Shown here: piece by piece, positions 1-8,034 of the stretch
Numbering within the stretch: position 1 is the first letter of the stretch
Layout: the number at the start of each line of letters is the position of its first letter
DNA from: Bradyrhizobium sp. 186
GTDB taxonomy: Bacteria > Pseudomonadota > Alphaproteobacteria > Rhizobiales > Xanthobacteraceae
Reading direction: 5' to 3'
Assembly: GCF_023101685.1 (NCBI RefSeq)
Contig: NZ_CP082164.1
Span: 3,472,001-3,536,000 of the forward strand
Length of the DNA: 64,000 nt
Program-made: the position numbers and the translations under genes
Notes under the pieces: generated by a model
The model's database searches: none
Seen by the model: the letters and a program-made list of their open reading frames with translations, nothing else
Told to the model about the DNA's origin: nothing

Positions 1-493
1 CGACATCTTCGTCACCGCGACCGGCAACAAGGACATCATTACCATCGAGCACATGCGCGCGATGAAGGATCGTGCCATCGTCTGCAACATCGGTCACTTC
101 GACAACGAGATCCAGATCGCGTCCCTGCGCAATCTGAAGTGGACCAACATCAAGCCGCAGGTCGACGAGATCGAATTCCCCGACAAGCATCGCATCATCA
201 TGCTGTCGGAAGGCCGCCTCGTGAACCTCGGCAACGCCATGGGCCATCCGAGCTTCGTGATGTCGGCGTCCTTCACCAACCAGACGCTGGCGCAGATCGA
301 GCTCTGGGCCAACAACAAGGACGGCAAGTACGAGAAGAAGGTCTACGTGCTGCCGAAGACGCTCGACGAGAAGGTCGCGCGCCTGCACCTCGCCAAGATC
401 GGCGTCAAGCTCACCGAGCTGCGCAAGGACCAGGCCGACTACATCGGCGTCAAGCAGGAAGGTCCGTACAAGAGCGATCACTACCGCTACTGA
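1..493 (+). CDS. ahcY: Adenosylhomocysteinase, C-terminal part (partial at left edge)
   Basis: The reading frame is open from base 2 and encodes about the last 163 residues of S-adenosyl-L-homocysteine hydrolase, the cytosolic NAD-dependent enzyme that splits S-adenosylhomocysteine into adenosine and homocysteine. Visible family marks are the TGNKDI stretch at the very start, NIGHFDNE, the [16 protein letters not shown] segment and the invariant C-terminal DHYRY. The start lies outside the window. A hairpin terminator follows within 30 bases, so this ends its transcription unit. Confidence 0.97.
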   Translation, partial: DIFVTATGNKDIITIEHMRAMKDRAIVCNIGHFDNEIQIASLRNLKWTNIKPQVDEIEFPDKHRIIMLSEGRLVNLGNAMGHPSFVMSASFTNQTLAQIELWANNKDGKYEKKVYVLPKTLDEKVARLHLAKIGVKLTELRKDQADYIGVKQEGPYKSDHYRY

Positions 494-520
494 GACGCTG
501 ATCTCATCGATCATCGACGC

Positions 521-555
521 GAAGCCCCGGAGTGATCCGGGGCTTCGTTGTTTTG
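521..555 (+). terminator. Rho-independent terminator after ahcY
   Basis: A 10-bp perfect stem (521-530 with 537-546) closes a 6-base loop and is followed by a T-rich run (GTTGTTTT). It lies 27 bases after the ahcY stop. Confidence 0.9.
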
Positions 556-630
556 AAGATGGCGTGCGTTTCGTTCCGGTTGTGTCCGGAGCCAATTGCT
601 AGTTGACGGGGAACATCCGCAGGTGGACAA

Positions 631-2111
631 TTGTGCTCGGCGGAGGAAACCATACCACGAGAACATTTCGATGTGCTGATCGTCGGCGCCGGCCTGTCCG
701 GCATCGGCGCGGGCTATCATCTTCAGACCAAGTGCCCGGGCAAAAGCTACGTCATCCTTGAGGGACGCGACTGCATCGGCGGCACCTGGGACCTGTTCCG
801 CTATCCCGGCATCCGCTCCGACAGCGACATGTTCACGTTGGGCTATTCCTTCAAGCCGTGGACCGATCCGAATGCGATCGCCGACGGCCCGCAAATCCTC
901 GACTATGTGCGCGAGGCTGCCGCCGAGAACGGCATCGAGAAGCACATCCTCTTCCGCCACAGCGTCAAGCGCGCGGCATGGTCGACGAGTGAAGCGCGCT
1001 GGACGATCGAGGCCGAGCGTATCTCGGGTGAAGGCGCAACCGAGATCGGCGCTTCACCTGCAATTTCCTGTTCATGTGCCCGGGCTACTACAAATACGAG
1101 CAAGGCTATACGCCGGAGTTCAAGGGCGCAGCGGACTTCGCCGGCCGCATCGTGCATCCGCAGAAATGGACCGAGGACATCGACTACTCGGGCAAGCGCG
1201 TCGTCGTGATCGGCTCGGGCGCGACCGCGGTGACGCTGGTGCCGGAGCTCGCCAAGAAGGCGTCGCAGGTCACCATGCTCCAGCGCTCGCCGACTTACGT
1301 GGTGTCGCGTCCGGCGCAGGATCCGGTCGCCAACAAACTGCGCCGCAATCTGCCGACACGACTTGCCTATCATCTGATCCGCTGGCGCAACGTGATGTGG
1401 GGGATGTTCTTCTTCCAGCTCAGCCGGCGCCGGCCCGCGAAGGTGAAGGACCTGATCCTCAAGGGCGTGCAGATGGCGCTCGGTTCCAACTACGACGTCG
1501 CGACCCATTTCACGCCGCGCTACAATCCCTGGGATCAGCGGCTCTGTCTCGTGCCCGACGGCGACCTGTTCAAGGCGATCCGCGAGCAGCGCGCCGCCGT
1601 CGTCACCAACGAGATCGACACCTTTACACACGACGGCATCCGCTTGAGGGATGGCAGCGAGCTTGCCGCCGACATCATCGTGACGGCAACGGGGCTCGTG
1701 CTCCAGGTCGTTGGCGGCCTCGAAGTAAGCGTCGATGGCCGCGCCGTCGATTTCGCCAACACGCTGACCTACAAGGGCATGATGTATGCCGACGTGCCCA
1801 ACCTTGCCTCGGCCTTCGGCTACACCAACGCGTCCTGGACGCTGAAATGCGATCTCACCTGTGAATATGTCTGCCGGCTCATCAACTATATGGACCGGCA
1901 CAATTTCCGCCAGTGCGTGCCGCACAATGACGATCAGACAATCACGGCGCAGCCGTCGCTCGATTTCACATCGGGCTATGTCCAGTGCTCGGTCGCGCAG
2001 ATGCCGAAGCAAGGCTCGAAGCGCCCGTGGCGGCTCCACCAGAACTACGCCCTCGACATCGTCTCCCTGCGCTTCGGAAAAATCGACGACGGCGTGATGC
2101 AGTACTCCTGA
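631..2111 (+). pseudogene. FAD-dependent monooxygenase (EthA/Baeyer-Villiger type), frameshifted
   Basis: Two overlapping frames together spell one flavin monooxygenase of about 490 residues, the normal family length. The first frame (from a TTG at 631) holds the FAD-binding GAGLSGIGAG motif and the GGTWDLFRYPG segment. The second frame (to 2111) begins with FTCNFLFMCPGYY and carries the NADPH-binding GSGATA motif and the rest of the protein. The switch falls near 1045-1060 and fits loss of a single base. The family oxidises ketones or sulfur/nitrogen compounds with NADPH and oxygen. No ATG start is available in frame, and only a weak AGGTGG precedes the TTG. The break is either a real mutation or a sequencing error. 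Both halves are otherwise free of stops, so any inactivation is recent. Confidence 0.85.
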
Positions 2112-2216
2112 TCTTGCTACGTAAAGTTCCGGAGGAAGCTCACGATCACTTGAGACGAATCGCGACTTGCGGTAGTATTGTTACGTTGCAGGAAAGTTAT
2201 TTTCGACAACGTCTGA

Positions 2217-2253
2217 GTTCCGCGTCGTTGCAGTCTTGAGGAGAACGCGGAAC
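2217..2253 (+). promoter_or_regulatory. 9-bp inverted repeat around the parA ribosome binding site
   Basis: GTTCCGCGT (2217-2225) and ACGCGGAAC (2245-2253) are perfect inverted copies, and the second arm ends at the base before the parA ATG. The Shine-Dalgarno-like GAGGAG lies in the 19-base spacer. The arrangement is repeated exactly upstream of the broken second parA copy. It could be an operator bound by ParA or a partner, or an RNA hairpin that controls translation. Confidence 0.65.
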
Positions 2254-2916
2254 ATGTACGTCCTTGCTCTGGTCACGCAGAAAGGCGGAAGCGGTAAGAG
2301 TACGCTGTCCGTTGGATTGGCAGTGGCAGCGATGCAGCGTGGAGAACGTGTCGCTCTCGTTGAAGCGGACGCGCAAGGCACGATCTCGAAATGGAAAGAG
2401 CGGCGAGCTGCTCCCTATCCTCGCGTCGATTGCGTTGCCGATCCCGCCGAAGTCGAGCCGGTGATATCCCGCCTCCAGGCCGAAGGGGTCTGGCTCGCAA
2501 TCATCGACACAGCCGCCACGAACAATGCCTTGGCGACGCGCGCCATTGCCAGTGCCGATCTTTGTCTCATCCCGGCTCGTCCGAGCCCGGCCGATATCGA
2601 AGCCGCAATACCTACGCTGATCGCTATTCGCAGGCTCAATCGCCGGTTTGCCTTCATCCTCAATCAGACGCCCACGCGGGGTTGCCGGCTGGGCGAAGCT
2701 GCCACGTCGCTCAACTCGCTCGGCGTGCTTGCGCTCCCCTTCATTGGGCAGCGTAACGACCACCAGGATGCGCTCGGGGCAGGGCTGGGCGTGACCGAGT
2801 TCGCGCCGGAGGGAAAAGCCTCGGAGGAAATTGTGGCCCTGTGGGGTTGGATCTCGGAGCGCCTTATCGTGGAGTCGAATGATCATGGGCAAGCCACGCT
2901 CAAGACCGCCTGCTGA
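2254..2916 (+). CDS. Orphan ParA-family partition ATPase
   Basis: A 220-residue P-loop ATPase of the ParA/MinD superfamily. The deviant Walker A motif is KGGSGKST near residue 10, the A' motif is VEADAQGT near residue 41, and Walker B is LAIIDTA near residue 82. The small size and lack of an N-terminal helix-turn-helix resemble ParF/type Ib or cargo-positioning ParA proteins. Family members bind DNA non-specifically as ATP dimers and are driven off by a partner protein, which moves the partner's cargo. No ParB gene is nearby. The next gene starts inside parA (38-base overlap) and encodes a phasin-domain protein with a basic N-terminus, the likely partner. The ATG is preferred over an in-frame start at 2236 because GAGGAG sits 8 bases upstream. 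Confidence 0.9.
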   Translation: MYVLALVTQKGGSGKSTLSVGLAVAAMQRGERVALVEADAQGTISKWKERRAAPYPRVDCVADPAEVEPVISRLQAEGVWLAIIDTAATNNALATRAIASADLCLIPARPSPADIEAAIPTLIAIRRLNRRFAFILNQTPTRGCRLGEAATSLNSLGVLALPFIGQRNDHQDALGAGLGVTEFAPEGKASEEIVALWGWISERLIVESNDHGQATLKTAC

Positions 2917-3526
2917 CGTTGCCCGCACCAGGCGTCGCTCGCTGGTGCAGCTGACGGCGGACGTGGGCCGTGCCGTCGACGAGGGCTTGGCGATGCCCCC
3001 GGGCTCGGTCACCGTCTTCCTCCCAGATGCGCCGCAGATCGCGCAAGCAGCGCCTGCTCCGATGACCGTTCCGGCACAGGAAGCGGCCAGCGTCATCGTT
3101 GCAAGACCTGAACCTCCGAGCAGCACCACCACCGATCTCATCGTGGACATGGCCAAGGATTTTCAGGCCCGTGCTTTGGACGGCATGAAGGCTGGTGCTC
3201 ACGCTGCGCTGGATTATGCCAAGGACCTCGCCAAGCCACGGCCAGCCGGTGGGACATCGGAGGCCGGAGAAGCCGCCGCCGCGGACAGCCACCTCATCGA
3301 GGCGATTGGAACGGCAGCTGAGTGTCGCGCCGTCGTGCTCGAACTGATGAAAGTGAATGCGGGCGCCACCCTGGAGTATGCGCGGGAGTTGGGCTGTGCA
3401 AGAACGCTGGCGGAATTGGTTGAGCTGTCGAGCACGCATGCGCGAAAGCAATGTGAGTTGGTCCTGAAGCAAACCGAGTTGCTGAGATTGCTTGCTCAAA
3501 ACATGACAAAACCCGGTGCCAGGTAG
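2879..3526 (+). CDS. Phasin-domain protein, putative ParA partner
   Basis: A 215-residue protein in three parts. Residues 1-30 are basic (RTRRRS motif), residues ~35-75 are Pro/Ala-rich, and the remainder is helical. The C-terminal ~80 residues resemble the phasin family, which coats polyhydroxyalkanoate granules: an alternating Ala/Glu/Leu helix (ATLEYARELG) followed by a second helix (HARKQCELVLKQTELL). The start overlaps parA by 38 bases, which implies translational coupling. A second possible ATG lies at 2885. An Arg-rich N-terminus is typical of proteins that stimulate ParA ATPases (ParB, McdB). I infer that this protein links ParA to a granule or another phasin-coated cargo. The family assignment comes from sequence pattern only. 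Confidence 0.75.
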   Translation: MIMGKPRSRPPADVARTRRRSLVQLTADVGRAVDEGLAMPPGSVTVFLPDAPQIAQAAPAPMTVPAQEAASVIVARPEPPSSTTTDLIVDMAKDFQARALDGMKAGAHAALDYAKDLAKPRPAGGTSEAGEAAAADSHLIEAIGTAAECRAVVLELMKVNAGATLEYARELGCARTLAELVELSSTHARKQCELVLKQTELLRLLAQNMTKPGAR

Positions 3527-3551
3527 CGCCGCTCGCCTGCCGTCATCGCGC

Positions 3552-3686
3552 TCAGGATCTGCGCGGGACAATCAGGGTGAGTCCGAGATCGATCGCAAGC
3601 CCACCACCCCCGCGCCACCGCCGAGCCCGAACAGGATCAGATAGTCGCCGCCGCTCTGAGCGAACAGCCAGGAGAAGCCATAGGAG
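3552..3686 (-). pseudogene. Duplicated 3' tail of MFS transporter gene
   Basis: Matches the end of the complete MFS gene at 7902-8034 almost base for base, including the stop codon (TCA on the plus strand at 3552-3554). It lacks one base near 3600 and breaks off at about 3686, where the second parA upstream region begins. It is a by-product of the tandem duplication and cannot encode a protein. Confidence 0.85.
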
Positions 3687-3765
3687 GCTCACGATCGCTT
3701 TTGACTAATCGCGACTTACGTTAGTATTTTTGCGTTGCAGGAAAGTTATTCTCGACCACGTCTGA

Positions 3766-3802
3766 GTTCCGCGTCGCTGCAGTCTTCAGGAGAACGCGGA
3801 AC
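3766..3802 (+). promoter_or_regulatory. Second copy of the 9-bp inverted repeat before parA'
   Basis: GTTCCGCGT (3766-3774) and ACGCGGAAC (3794-3802) flank the same spacer length as in copy 1, directly before the ATG. Both arms are unchanged although the spacer and flanks have diverged. Confidence 0.6.
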
Positions 3803-4033
3803 ATGTATGTGCTTGCCCTGGTCACGCAGAGGGGCGGAAGCGGTAAGAGTACGCTGTCCGTTGGATTGGCAGTGGCAGTGGCAGCGTGCAGCGTGGAGAA
3901 CGTGTCGCTCTCGTTGAAGCGGACGCGCAAGGCATGAACTCGAAATGGAAAGAGCGGCGAGCTGGTCCCTATCCTCGCGTCGATTGTTGCCGATCCCGCC
4001 GAAGTCGAGCCGGTGACAATCCCGCCTCCAGGC
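3803..4033 (+). pseudogene. parA fragment (5' end, frameshifted)
   Basis: Begins like the intact parA (TQRGGSGKST Walker A). A 6-base expansion of GTGGCA plus a 1-base loss then shifts the frame after about 30 codons, and a further 2-base loss follows near 3985. The remaining two thirds of the gene are missing. No functional ATPase can be made. Confidence 0.88.
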
Positions 4034-4524
4034 GCCTTCGGAACACATTGAATATTGCAACGCTTGCGCGATGGCAACGTTAGCACAAGCGTCAGTGTGG
4101 ATGGTCGCGGAAGTGCCGATTGAACCACAACGGCAAGATATAGAATGTGCAGCACCAAATCGCTCTGATTTGGTTGGCGCGCCCGAGGTTGCGCCCGCGA
4201 AAAGAGCGCGGGCGCTTCTTGCGTCACTTCTTTCTATCCTGACCTTTCGTGCCTTTCAGCGGCAGGAGATCACTCGTCCCACAAATAGGGGCCGCGCACG
4301 GTGACGGTGAAACACCGTCGGCGAGAACCTCGGTGCAATTACCGCACACAATGTCGTGGCTTGGTGGAAGAGCAATTTAAGGCCGGCCCGGGGCCGACCC
4401 ATGCACAATCTCCCAAAATCTTCCCGCGCCCGTTATAGTCTCTTAAACTTCTGGTGGCAGTTTGGCGGTGATCCGCAGACCTGCCTGCCAGGCCGCGGAT
4501 TGGTCAAATTCGGGATCGTCGCAG
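4034..4524. other. Non-coding stretch before the GT87 gene
   Basis: No convincing gene was found here; the small open frames have no family features and no good ribosome sites. It is more AT-rich than its surroundings and contains one strong hairpin (4191-4215). The left edge is the breakpoint in the second parA copy. Confidence 0.6.
4191..4220. terminator. Terminator-like hairpin
   Basis: A stem of GCGCCCGCG with CGCGGGCGC closes an A-rich loop and is followed by TTCTT. No intact gene lies directly upstream, so it may be a remnant from the inserted segment. Confidence 0.5.
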
Positions 4525-5793
4525 ATGTTTGCCGAGACGCTGGAAGCGGTTCAATCCTCGCCGTCGAAGCGGACGATTTATGTCCGGTTCGTGCTGGCTG
4601 CGCTGGCCCTGATAGTCCTGTTCAAGACCTTGAGGTTTGGCCGCTGGGGCGCCTGGCAGGTCCGCGAGCTCTCGGATTTTGATGCCTTTTACATCATCGC
4701 GCAGCAGGTGTGGCGCGGCCAGCTCGATCTGGTCTACCGGTTCGAGACGCTGATCAAGCTTCAGGCCGAAGCATCCAATGGGGCAACGAGCTTCATGCCC
4801 TGGACCTACCCGCCGCAGTTCGACCTGCTGGTGGCACCGTTTGCGCTTCTGCCCGCCGGGTTCGCCTATCTCCTCTTTATCACAGCGACGTTGACCATCT
4901 ATCTCGTGACGCTTCGCGCCATCGCAGGCAAGAATTTCGCGCAGATCATGGTCGTCATGTTTCCTGCACTCGCGATCACGGTCGGCTGCGGGCAGAACGG
5001 CTTCCTCACAGGCGCACTGATCGGCCTGGCCTGCCTCAACGTGGAGCGGCGCCAGGTCCTCGCCGGTCTCGCGCTGGGCGCGATGGTGATCAAGCCGCAT
5101 CTGGCCATTGCCGCCGGCGTCTACATTCTGGCGACGCGCCGCTGGGTGGCGCTCGCGACCGCCACCATGGTCGTGCTGGCGAGCTCGCTCGTCTGCACGC
5201 TGGTGTTCGGATGGCAGATCTGGGCCGCGTGGCTCGGCGCTATCCGGGAATCGGCCATCTTCCTGGAGCACGGCCTTTATCCGCTGTTTCGCATGATCTC
5301 GGCCTACGCGGCCCTCGGCCGAGCCGGCTTTCCTCCGACCTTCGCTTTCTGGGCCCAAGCGATCGCCGCGTGCTTCGCGCTGTTCGCGGTCGTGCTCGCC
5401 GTCTGGCTTGGCGACGCGCGAAAAATGTCGTCCACATTCGCGCTCGGCATCACCGCCATGGTCTCGGTGATGATCAGCCCCTATGCCTATGACTACGACC
5501 TGCCGATGGTGGGGATTGGCCTAGCGTTGCTGCTTCCCGATATTGCCAAGGTTGCCAGCGCGCGCGAACGTAGCGTCATCTATGGGCTGATACTGCTCGC
5601 GGGCGCCTACGGAATGCTCCAGTCAGCGAGACTGGCGGCCCAATTCGGAAACGATGCCGATATGGACGAGAAGTTCGCGCCTGCCATCGGTGGTTTCGCG
5701 CTGATCTCGCTGCTCGTTCTGCTCCTGAGGCTGCTGTGGCGCGGAACGCAGCTTGTGACCGCCCTGCCGCAGGCCGCACAAGCCGCGGAATAG
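4525..5793 (+). CDS. GT87 (DUF2029) family membrane glycosyltransferase
   Basis: A 422-residue integral membrane protein with about ten hydrophobic helices. Early marks are SDFDAFY near residue 52 and a TYPPQFDLLVAPF loop near residue 95, the pattern of the GT87/DUF2029 family. Family members are GT-C enzymes that use polyprenyl-phosphate sugars, classically mannose, as donors on the outer face of the inner membrane. The Asp in SDFD is the likely catalytic region, while QNGF and MISPYAYDYD are other conserved spots. I chose the ATG at 4525; an upstream TTG at 4462 adds 21 non-conserved residues. It sits alone inside the segment that splits the second parA-phasin copy, so it probably arrived with that segment. 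The acceptor is unknown. Confidence 0.8.
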   Translation: MFAETLEAVQSSPSKRTIYVRFVLAALALIVLFKTLRFGRWGAWQVRELSDFDAFYIIAQQVWRGQLDLVYRFETLIKLQAEASNGATSFMPWTYPPQFDLLVAPFALLPAGFAYLLFITATLTIYLVTLRAIAGKNFAQIMVVMFPALAITVGCGQNGFLTGALIGLACLNVERRQVLAGLALGAMVIKPHLAIAAGVYILATRRWVALATATMVVLASSLVCTLVFGWQIWAAWLGAIRESAIFLEHGLYPLFRMISAYAALGRAGFPPTFAFWAQAIAACFALFAVVLAVWLGDARKMSSTFALGITAMVSVMISPYAYDYDLPMVGIGLALLLPDIAKVASARERSVIYGLILLAGAYGMLQSARLAAQFGNDADMDEKFAPAIGGFALISLLVLLLRLLWRGTQLVTALPQAAQAAE

Positions 5794-6148
5794 CGTCTCC
5801 AGATTCGCTGCAAAGCCAGCGCCACGCCGCCAAGCGCGGCGCGCGCCCAGCCTGAGGCAGAGAGACCGATCGTCTTGCCGCGCTGGCCGTATTCATGGAT
5901 AGCATCTGACAGGCGGACACAGCCTGCATTTCGGCAGGCGCATGCGGGTCATCGCGGAACCCGATGCGTTCGCATCGTTCTGATTGGAGAGCGCGCGCCT
6001 ATGAGCTGTGGGGACAGGCTGGACGCCCCGCGGGGAGAGATTTGGAGTTTTGGCTTGAGGCTGAGTAGGAAATCAGCGCGAGGACCGATCAGATCCGGGC
6101 TTAGACCACGCTCTTTCGCCGGCTCCGTCGGCTATCTCTCGAGGTCGG
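5794..6148. other. Stretch without a supported gene
   Basis: 355 bases between the GT87 gene and the ATPase remnant. A short minus-strand frame near 5800-5930 looks mildly protein-like but has no recognisable family, start or ribosome site. I see no repeat or RNA. Confidence 0.5.
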
Positions 6149-7434
6149 TCATGCCGCGTCACCCGTCAGGGCCGACTCCAGCCGGATTCCGGGGCCATTG
6201 ACTTCGACCAGGCCCGGGGATCGGAGCCGCGAGATGTAGGTGCTGAACGTGCCGCCGCCTGCGGCGAGACCGAGCTCTATTGCCAGCTCCTCGCGCGCGA
6301 TCGCGTTAGCGTAGTGCCCGGCGAGAACGTCGAGCATCGGTCCGACGCCGGAGAGCTTCGATTTCCAGAAGCCCACCAGCTCGGGCCCGGGCGGAGGAAG
6401 GACCGCGATCGGCGTGTCGCCGAGGGAGGAGACCATCCGCCGTCGCAAAATACTCGTCGCCGCGACGCTCGATGCAGCCGGCCGTGCGCAGTCGCGACAG
6501 GTAGGTGCTCCAGGTTCCACCCTTGCGCTTGAGGCCCGCCGCCACCGTCCATTGCGCCTCGGTCATGCCGGCGGGATGGACCGCGGCGAGGGTCGCCAAC
6601 GGCCGCCGCTCGGCGCCGAGCGAAGGAAATGTCACCGCCGCCAGCAGGCGCCGACGGTGACTTACGCGCGTTACCGTGAGAAACAGCCGGCTCGCGTTTC
6701 GGGGCATCCACGGCGGCTTGCTTCGCCGCCTGCTCGCCCGATGGGGTGAAATCGATCTTGAATGCGGACTTTTGCGCCTTGGCAGTCTTCGCCCCTTCGC
6801 CAAGATAGGTCATCAGCGGGCCGACGCGCTCGCCGATGCCGGCCAGCCAGGCCAGGGTGCGGCGGTGCAATTCGCGCTCCATTTCGGCCGTGAGCTTCTT
6901 CCGTGCCTGCTCGAAGCCGCGCAGCTCGGCCGCGGGGATCGCGCCGGGGTCCGCCGCCGGCGCCGGTGAGGCCTGCGCCTTCTTCAGCTGCTGCTCGAGC
7001 TAGGTGACACGCTTCTGCAGGATCTTCGGGTCCTGGCCTCGGCCTCGGTTTTGACGCGCGCGAACTTCTCCTGGAGCTGCTCGACGTCGATCGGCGACAG
7101 CCGCTTGGCTGTTCTGCCGGCGGCTAGCGGCTTGCTCGAGTCGTACGTCGCCGGCATCGGAAACTGGACGCGCTTGAGGAAGTGCGCCTCCGGAGACCAG
7201 CACCAGGCCTCGCCAGCCTTGAGCGAGGGCAGGGATGCGATGATGTCCTTTCCGGTTTCCTTGTCGGCCTGGTCGGCGATCCATTCCTCGATCGCCTTGC
7301 GGTCCTGTGCCGCAATCAGGCGCATGGCGATCAGCCTCTCGACTTGGGTGAGGGCTGTCCTCGTATAGCTTCGCCGGCCGCTGGCTATCAGCACTATATG
7401 CAGGCCGCAGGACCGGCCGAGGCTGATCAGGTTG
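6149..7434 (-). pseudogene. HerA-type ATPase, 3' part, multiply frameshifted
   Basis: Reading leftward from 7433, the translation begins GRSCGLHIVLIASGRRS and continues TQVERLIAMRL and DRKAIEEWI, which resembles the C-terminal ATPase segment of HerA/DUF87 proteins. The frame then changes at about 7025, meets an in-frame TAG at 7000-7002, and changes again near 6640 and 6430. Stitched together, it continues through a coiled region (LEQQLKKAQ) and two successive similar modules, GGTWSTYLSRLRTAG and GGTFSTYISRLRSPG, before the stop at 6149-6151. The 5' half with the Walker A motif is absent, because the right-hand breakpoint of the duplicated cassette cuts it at 7434. In the living family such ATPases pump or unwind DNA. 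This copy is dead. Confidence 0.65.
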
Positions 7435-7876
7435 GGCCAGCGTCATCGTTGCAAGACCTGAACCTCCGAGCAGCACCACCACCGATCTCATCGTGGACAT
7501 GGCCAAGGATTTTCAGGGCCGTGCTTTGGACGGCATGAAGGCTGGTGCTCACGCTGCGCTGGATTATGCCAAGGACCTCGCCAAGCCACGGCCAGCCGGT
7601 GGGACATCGGAGGCCGGAGGAGCCGCCGCCGCGGACAGCCACCTCATCGAGGCGATTGGAACGGCAGCTGAGTGTCGCGCCGTCGTGCTCGAACTGATGA
7701 AAGTGAATGCGGGCGCGACCCTGGAGTATGCGCGGGAGTTGGGCGGTGCGAGAACGCTGGCGGAATTGGTTGAGCTGTCGAGCACGCATGCGCGAAAGCA
7801 ATGTGAGTTGGTCCTGAAGCAAACCGAGTTGCTGAGATTGCTTGCTCAAAACATGACAAAACCCGGTGCCAGGTAG
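7435..7876 (+). pseudogene. Phasin-domain gene fragment (5' truncated, domain frame intact)
   Basis: The last ~147 codons of the phasin-domain gene, including the whole helical domain, are preserved in frame to the stop at 7874-7876. The basic N-terminus and Pro/Ala linker are gone. Differences from copy 1 are substitutions only. A GTG at 7493 and an ATG at 7499 could start a ~126-residue domain-only protein, but no clear ribosome site precedes them. It is either a recent remnant or a small phasin without the ParA-facing tail. Confidence 0.75.
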
Positions 7877-8034
7877 CGCCGCTCGCCTGCCGTCATCGCG
7901 CTCAGGATCGGCGCGGGACAATCAGGGTGAGCCCGAGATCGATCGCAAGCGCCACCACCCCCGCGCCACCGCCGAGCCCGAACAGGATCAGATAGTCGCC
8001 GCCGCTCTGAGCGAACAACCAGGAGAAGCCATAG
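7435..8034 (+). repeat. Duplication unit, copy 2, right piece
   Basis: Matches 3085-3686 with few substitutions. There is no length change through the phasin part (441 bases to the stop in both copies) and a 1-base difference in the MFS tail. It begins abruptly at GGCCAGCG. Confidence 0.9.

Larger units (their letters stand above)
2136..3686 (+). repeat. Duplication unit, copy 1 (parA, phasin, MFS tail)
   Basis: About 1.55 kb reappears in two pieces further on (3687-4033 and 7435-8034). The unit contains the parA upstream region, parA, the phasin gene and the last ~135 bases of an MFS transporter gene whose complete copy lies at 7902-9134. Copy 1 is the intact one for parA and phasin. The ends were judged by eye from where similarity stops. 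Confidence 0.9.
3687..4033 (+). repeat. Duplication unit, copy 2, left piece
   Basis: Repeats the parA upstream region and the first ~230 bases of parA. Similarity to copy 1 stops abruptly after CCTCCAGGC at about 4033. Confidence 0.85.

Noticed and set aside
2136..4033. Conventional chromosome or plasmid partition locus with parB and parS
   Set aside because: No ParB-type helix-turn-helix protein is present, the inverted repeat is unlike the classic parS, and the neighbour resembles a phasin.
5875..6201. Plus-strand frame of 108 codons after the GT87 gene
   Set aside because: It has no ribosome site, no family resemblance and runs into the antisense of the HerA remnant.
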